A stretch of 64,000 nt of DNA, taken from NCBI GenBank assembly GCA_022495995.1, contig JAFEMH010001363.1, positions 422,266-486,265 on the forward strand, given 5' to 3'. Numbering within the stretch: position 1 is the first letter of the stretch; each line of letters begins with the position of its first letter. Source of the stretch: Adenophora triphylla var. japonica (lineage: Eukaryota; Streptophyta; Magnoliopsida; Asterales; Campanulaceae). This document shows, piece by piece, positions 58,901 to 64,000 of this stretch. Position numbers and translations under genes: made by a program. Under the pieces are notes generated by a model. That model did no database searches and was not told where the DNA came from. It worked only from the letters and a program-made list of their open reading frames with translations.

Positions 58901-61757
58901 AAAAATTTAAATAAATGAAAGTATATATAAGAAAAGAGGGACGGACTACCCTATATTTATTTATTTTAATTTTTTTTAATTTTCTATTCAATAGGAAATA
59001 AGATTTTAGACTTTGTTAATTATTGGTTTTTTTTTTTTTTTAAAAAAGGTATATAAAAAAAGATAGAAAAAAACTAAATAATTGAAAGTATATAGAAGAA
59101 AAGAGGCACGGGCTACCCTATATTTATTTATTTTATTTTTTTAATTTTATATTCACTAGGAAATAATATTTTATACTTTGTTAATTTGTGTTTTTTTTTA
59201 AAAAAAAAAAGGTATATAAAAAAAGATAGAAAATGCTAAATAAATAAAAGTATATAAAAGAAAAGAGGGCCGGACTATCCTATATTTATTTATTTTATTT
59301 ATTTTAATTTTTTATTCACTTGGAAATAATATTTTAGAATTTCTCAATTAGCGGTTTTTTTAAGGGTATATAAAAAAGATAGAAAAATACAAAATAAATG
59401 AAAGTATATATAAGAAAAGAGGGACAAACTACCCTATATTTATTTATTTTATTTTTTATTCACTAGGAAATAATATTTAAGACTTTGTTAATTATTGGTT
59501 TTTTTTTTAAAAAAGTATATAAAAAAGATAGAAAAAAACTAAATAAATGAAAGTATATAGAAGAAAAGAGGGACGGACTATCCTATACTCCCTCCGTCCC
59601 ACAATAATACCGAAAAATTTCCCTTTTGGGCGTCCCACAATAATCAGTAATTTTCTAAAATGGAAATGGGACCCACTTCTCTCTACTCACAATACTTTTT
59701 AAATTTACTATTCTCTCCACTCATTCTCTCTCCTATTTTACTTTTACACTCACAACACATTACCTTTATCACTTTTTACCTTAATCTCCGTGCCGAACCA
59801 AAAATTCTACATAATTGTGGGACGGAGGGAGTATTTATTTATTTTATTATTTTTTTTATTCACTAGGAAATAATATTCTAGACATTGTTAATTATTGTTT
59901 TTTTTTTAAAAAAAGGTATATAAATAAAGATAGAAAAAAACTAAATAAATGAAAGTATATAGAAGAAAAGAGGGACGAACTACCCTATATTTTTTTTTAT
60001 TTTTTAAATTTTTTATTCACTAGGAAAAAATATTTAAGACTTTGTTAATTAGTGTTTTTTTTTTAAAAAAAGGTATATAAAAAAAGATAGAAAAAAACTA
60101 AATAAATGAAAGTATATAGAAGAAAAGAGGGACAGACTATCCTATATTTATTTATTTTATTTCATTTAATTTTTTATTCAATAGGAAATAATATTCTAGA
60201 CATTGTTGATTAGTGGTTTTTTTTAAAAAAGGTATATGAATAAAGATAGAAAAAACTAAATAAATGAAAGTATATAGAATAAAAGAGGGATGGACTATCC
60301 TATATTTATTTATTTTATTTTATTTAATTTTTTATTCAATAGTAAATAATATTTTAGACATTGTAAATTAGTGGTTTTTTTTTTTTTTTTACAAAAAGGT
60401 ATATAAAAAAAGATAGAAAAAAATAAATAAATGAAAGTATATAGAAGAAAAGAGGGACGGACTAGCCTATATTTATTTATTTTATTTTATTTTATTTTTT
60501 ATTCACTAGTAAAAAATATTCTAGACATTGTTAATTAGTGGTTTCTTTTTAAAAGGTAAATAAATAAAGATAGAAAAAACTAAATAAATGAAAGTATATA
60601 GAAGAAAAGAGGGACGAACGACCCTATATTTATTTATTTTATTTTATTTAATTTTTATTCACTAGGAAATAATATTCTAGACATTGTTAATTATTGGTTT
60701 TTTTTTTAAAAGGTATATAAAAAAAGATAGCAAAAAACTAAATAAATGAAAGTATATAGAAGAAAAGAGGGAAGGACTACCCTATATTTATTTATTTTAT
60801 TTTTTTATAATTTTTTTATTCACTAGGAAAAAATATTTAAGACTTTGTTAATTAGTGTTTTTTTTTTAAATAAAGGTATATAAATAAAGATAGAAAAAAC
60901 TAAATTAATGAAAGTATATAGAAGAAAAGAGGGACGGACTATCCTATATTTATTTATTTTATTTTATTTTTATTTTTTATTCACTAGGAAATAATATTCT
61001 AGACATTGTTAATTAGTGGTTTTTTTTTTTTAAAAAGGTATATAAATAAAGATAGAAAAAAACTAAATAAATGAAAGTATATAGAAGAAAAGAGGGACGA
61101 ACTACCTCTATATTTATTTATTTTATTTTTTTAAATTTTTTATTCACTAGGAAAAAATATTTAATACTTTGTTAATTAGTGGTTTTTTTAATGATAAGGT
61201 ATATAAATAAAGATAGAAAAAAACTAAATAAATGAAAGTATATAGAAGAAAAGAGGGACGAACTATCCTATATTTATTTATTTTATTTTATTTAATTTTT
61301 TATTCACTAGGAAATAATATTCTAGACATTGTTAATTAGTGGTTTTTTTTTAAAAGGTATATAAATAAAGATAGAAAAAACTAAATAAATGAAAGTATAT
61401 AGAAGAAAAGAGGGTAGGACTACCCTATATTTATTTATTTTATTTTATTTAATTTTTTTATTCACTAGGAAATAATATTCTAGACATTGTTAATTAGTGT
61501 TTTTTTAAAAGGTATATAAAAAAAGATAGCAAAAAACTAAATAAATGAGAGTATATAGAAGAAAAGAGGGAAGGACTACCCTATATTTATTTATTTTATT
61601 TTTTTTAAATTTTTATTCACTAGGAAAAAATATTTAAGACTTTGTTAATTAGTGATTTTCTTTTTAAAAAAAGGTATATAAATAAAGATAGAAAAAAACT
61701 AAATAAATGAAAGTATATAGAAGAAAAGAGGGACAGACTATCCTATATTTATTTATT
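52936..61757 (-). repeat. AT-rich minisatellite, inverted array
   Basis: The same ~158-bp unit in reverse complement, about 55 copies. The switch is at about 52935, where TTTTTCTATTTTTTTATTCACTAGGAA joins the two orientations. Units from 52940 to about 56300 are irregular with many small indels; units further out are as clean as the left arm. Confidence 0.95.
59588..59831. mobile_element. Stowaway-type MITE, right (mirrored) copy
   Basis: 244 bp, reverse complement of the copy at 45001-45244 with very few differences, again flanked by TA. Its neighbouring minisatellite unit (TCCTA just outside) is the mirror of the left flank, so both come from one insertion before the inverted duplication. 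Confidence 0.93.
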
Positions 61758-64000
61758 AACAAATTCTATATCTTAAATTTCGTGAATTTTGTTAACTATG
61801 GACTTCAAATCTTACTAACACACTAGGTTATCTATGAATAAAATAAATCACAATTTCATGAACTTTTACTAACAAATTCTATAACTCAAAGTTCGTGAAT
61901 TTTGTTAACTATGGACTTAAAATCTTACTAACACACTAGGCTATATATAAATAAAATATATCATGATTTCATGAACTTTTACTAACAAATTCAATATCTC
62001 AAAGTTCGTGAATTTTGTTAACTATGGACTTAAAATATTTCTAACACACTAGGCTATATAAAAATAAAATAAATCACGATTTCTTGAACTTTTACTAACA
62101 AATTCTATATCTAAAAGTTCGTGAATTTTGTTAACTATGGACTTAAAATATTACTAACACACTAGGCTATATATAAATAAAACATTTCACAATTTCATGA
62201 ACTTTTACTAACAAATTCTATATCTCAAAGTTCGTGAATTTTGTTAACTACGGACTTCAAATCTTACTGACACACTAGGTTATCTATAAATAAAATAAAT
62301 CACAATTTCATGAACTTTTACTAACAAATTCTATATCTCAAAGTTCGTGAATTTTGTTAACTATGGACTTAAAAAATCTTACTAACACAATAGGCTATAT
62401 ATAAATAAAATAAATCACAATTTCATGAACTTTTACTAACAACTTCTATATCTCAAAGTTCGTGAATTTTGTTAACTATGGACTAAAAATCTTACTAACA
62501 CACTAGGCTATATATAAATAAAATAAATCACGATTTCATGAACTTTTACTAACAAATTCTATAGCTCAAATTTCGTGAATTTTGTTAACTATGGACTTAA
62601 AATCTTACTGACACACTAGGTTATATATAAATAAAATATATCACGATTTAATGAACTTTTACTAACATTTTGTTAACTATGGACTTAAAATCTTACTAAC
62701 ACACTAGGCTATATATAAATAAAATAAATCACGATTTCATGAACTTTTACTAACAAATTTTATATCTCTAAGTTCGTGAATTTTGTTAACTATGGACTTA
62801 AAATCTTACTAACACACTAGGCTATTTATAATCTTTCTAACACACTAGACTATTTATAAATAAAAAAAATCACGATTTGATGAACTTTTACTAGCAAATT
62901 CTATATCTCAAAGTTCGTAAATTTTGTTAACTATGGACTAAAAATCTTACTAACATACTAGGCAATATATAAATAAAATAAATCACGATTTCATGAAATT
63001 TTACTAACAAATATGTATCTTAAAGTTCGTGAATTTTGTTAACAATGGACTTAAAATCTTACTAGGCTATGTATAAATAAAATATATCACTATTTCATGA
63101 TTTTACTAACAAATTCTATATCTCAAAGTTCGTGAATTTTGATAACTATGGACTTAAAATCTTACTAACACACTAGGCTATATATAAATAAAATAAATCA
63201 CGATTTCATGAACTTTTACTAACAAATTCTATATCTTAAATTTCGTGAATTTTGTTAACTATGGACTTCAAATCTTACTAACACACTAGGTTATCTATGA
63301 ATAAAATAAATCACAATTTCATGAACTTTTACTAACAAATTCTATATCTCAAAGTTCGTGAATTTTGTTAACTATGGACTTAAAATCTTACTAACACACT
63401 AGGCTATATATAAATAAAATATATCACGATTTCATGAACTTTTACTAACAAATTCTATATCTCAAAGTTCGTGAATTTTGTTAACTATGGACTTAAAATA
63501 TTTCTAACACACTAGGCTATATATAAATAAAATAAATCACGATTTCTTGAACTTTTACTAACAAATTCTATATCTCAAAGTTCGTGAATTTTGTTAACTA
63601 TGGACTTAAAATATTACTAACACACTAGGCTATATATAAATAAAATATATCACAATTTCATGAACTTTTACTAACAAATTCTATATCTCAAAGTTTGTGA
63701 ATTTTGTTAACTACGGACTTCAAATCTTACTAACACACTAGGTTATCTATGAATAAAATAAATCACAATTTCATGAACTTTTACTAACAAATTCTGTATC
63801 TTAAAGTTCGTGAATTTTGTTAACAATGGACTTAAAATCTTACTAGGCTATATATAAATAAAATAACTGTAAAATCTTACTAACACAATAGGCCATATAA
63901 ATAAAATAAATCTCGATTTCCATGAACTTTTACTAACAAATTCTATATCATAAATTTCGTGAATTGTTAACTATGGACTAAAAATCTTACTAACACACTA
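61758..64000 (-). repeat. S1 satellite, inverted block (right arm)
   Basis: About 20 monomers in reverse orientation, beginning at the mirrored minisatellite junction TTTATTTATTAACAAATTC. The order of variant monomers mirrors 43088 back to 41470 and then 22988 back to about 22570, without element C. At about 63790 the order departs from the left arm. Confidence 0.95.
63370..63374 (-). other. empty counterpart of the element C insertion site
   Basis: AACTA (reverse complement of TSD TAGTT) in uninterrupted S1 sequence GAATTTTGTTAACTATGG. By mirrored distance from the minisatellite junction (1613 bp here, 1615 bp left) it is the site into which C inserted in the left arm. Confidence 0.8.

Noticed and set aside
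42900..64000. Right arm as a simple fold-back chimera of one read
   Set aside because: The right arm lacks element C at the mirrored site, so it is not a copy of the left arm as assembled. A haplotype mix is still possible.

Overview
This window is repeat-dense plant nuclear DNA, almost certainly from an angiosperm. It holds Ty3/gypsy LTR retrotransposons of two plant-specific kinds, a Stowaway-type MITE with the plant TIR CTCCCTCCGTCCC, and AT-rich tandem arrays. I see no host gene, rRNA or tRNA.

Layout. (1) 1-4847: minus-strand remnant of a Tat/Ogre-like gypsy element (A): LTR part, primer binding site, long leader with a 62-63 bp minisatellite, and a gag-like ORF. (2) 4848-11673: plus-strand Tat-like element (B), cut off on its left at the reverse transcriptase YVDD box. 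It has decayed RT, RNase H, a second RNase H and integrase, then two ORFs on the opposite strand, then LTR sequence. (3) 11674-13039, 22146-22988 and 41470-43088: one 113-bp satellite (S1), interrupted by two clean insertions. (4) 13040-22145: a complete chromodomain gypsy element (D, Del/Tekay-like) with TSD TAGTA, interrupted only by one in-frame stop in RT. (5) 22989-41469: a complete 18.5-kb Tat-like element (C) with TSD TAGTT. It has sense gag-pol domains in many broken frames, two antisense genes (one with three predicted introns), tandem repeats in the 3' untranslated part, and two nearly identical LTRs of about 1.75 kb. (6) 43089-61757: about 110 copies of an AT-rich minisatellite of about 158 bp, forward up to about 52935 and reverse-complemented after it. 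(7) 61758-64000: S1 again, inverted.

Parts 3, 6 and 7 form one very large inverted duplication. Its arms (about 11-12 kb without element C) share satellite/minisatellite junctions, monomer order and a mirrored copy of the same 244-bp MITE. Element C sits only in the left arm; the matching site in the right arm is empty. C therefore inserted after the duplication, or is missing from another haplotype.

The most interesting system is element C. A perfect 12-bp palindrome, ATCCGCGCGGAT, occurs just upstream of the LTR TATA box and upstream of each of the two antisense genes, so one cis-element may coordinate all three promoters. Antisense gene 2 encodes a plant-mobile-domain-like protein and carries plausible introns. 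These could survive retrotransposition because the gene is antisense to the genomic RNA. Related LTR and UTR stem-loops with compensatory base changes recur in A, B and C. A warning applies to the C interior and the first 0.4 kb of its 3' LTR: CAG/CTG repeatedly appears as CG, which looks like a consensus artefact, so its apparent pseudogene state may not be real.
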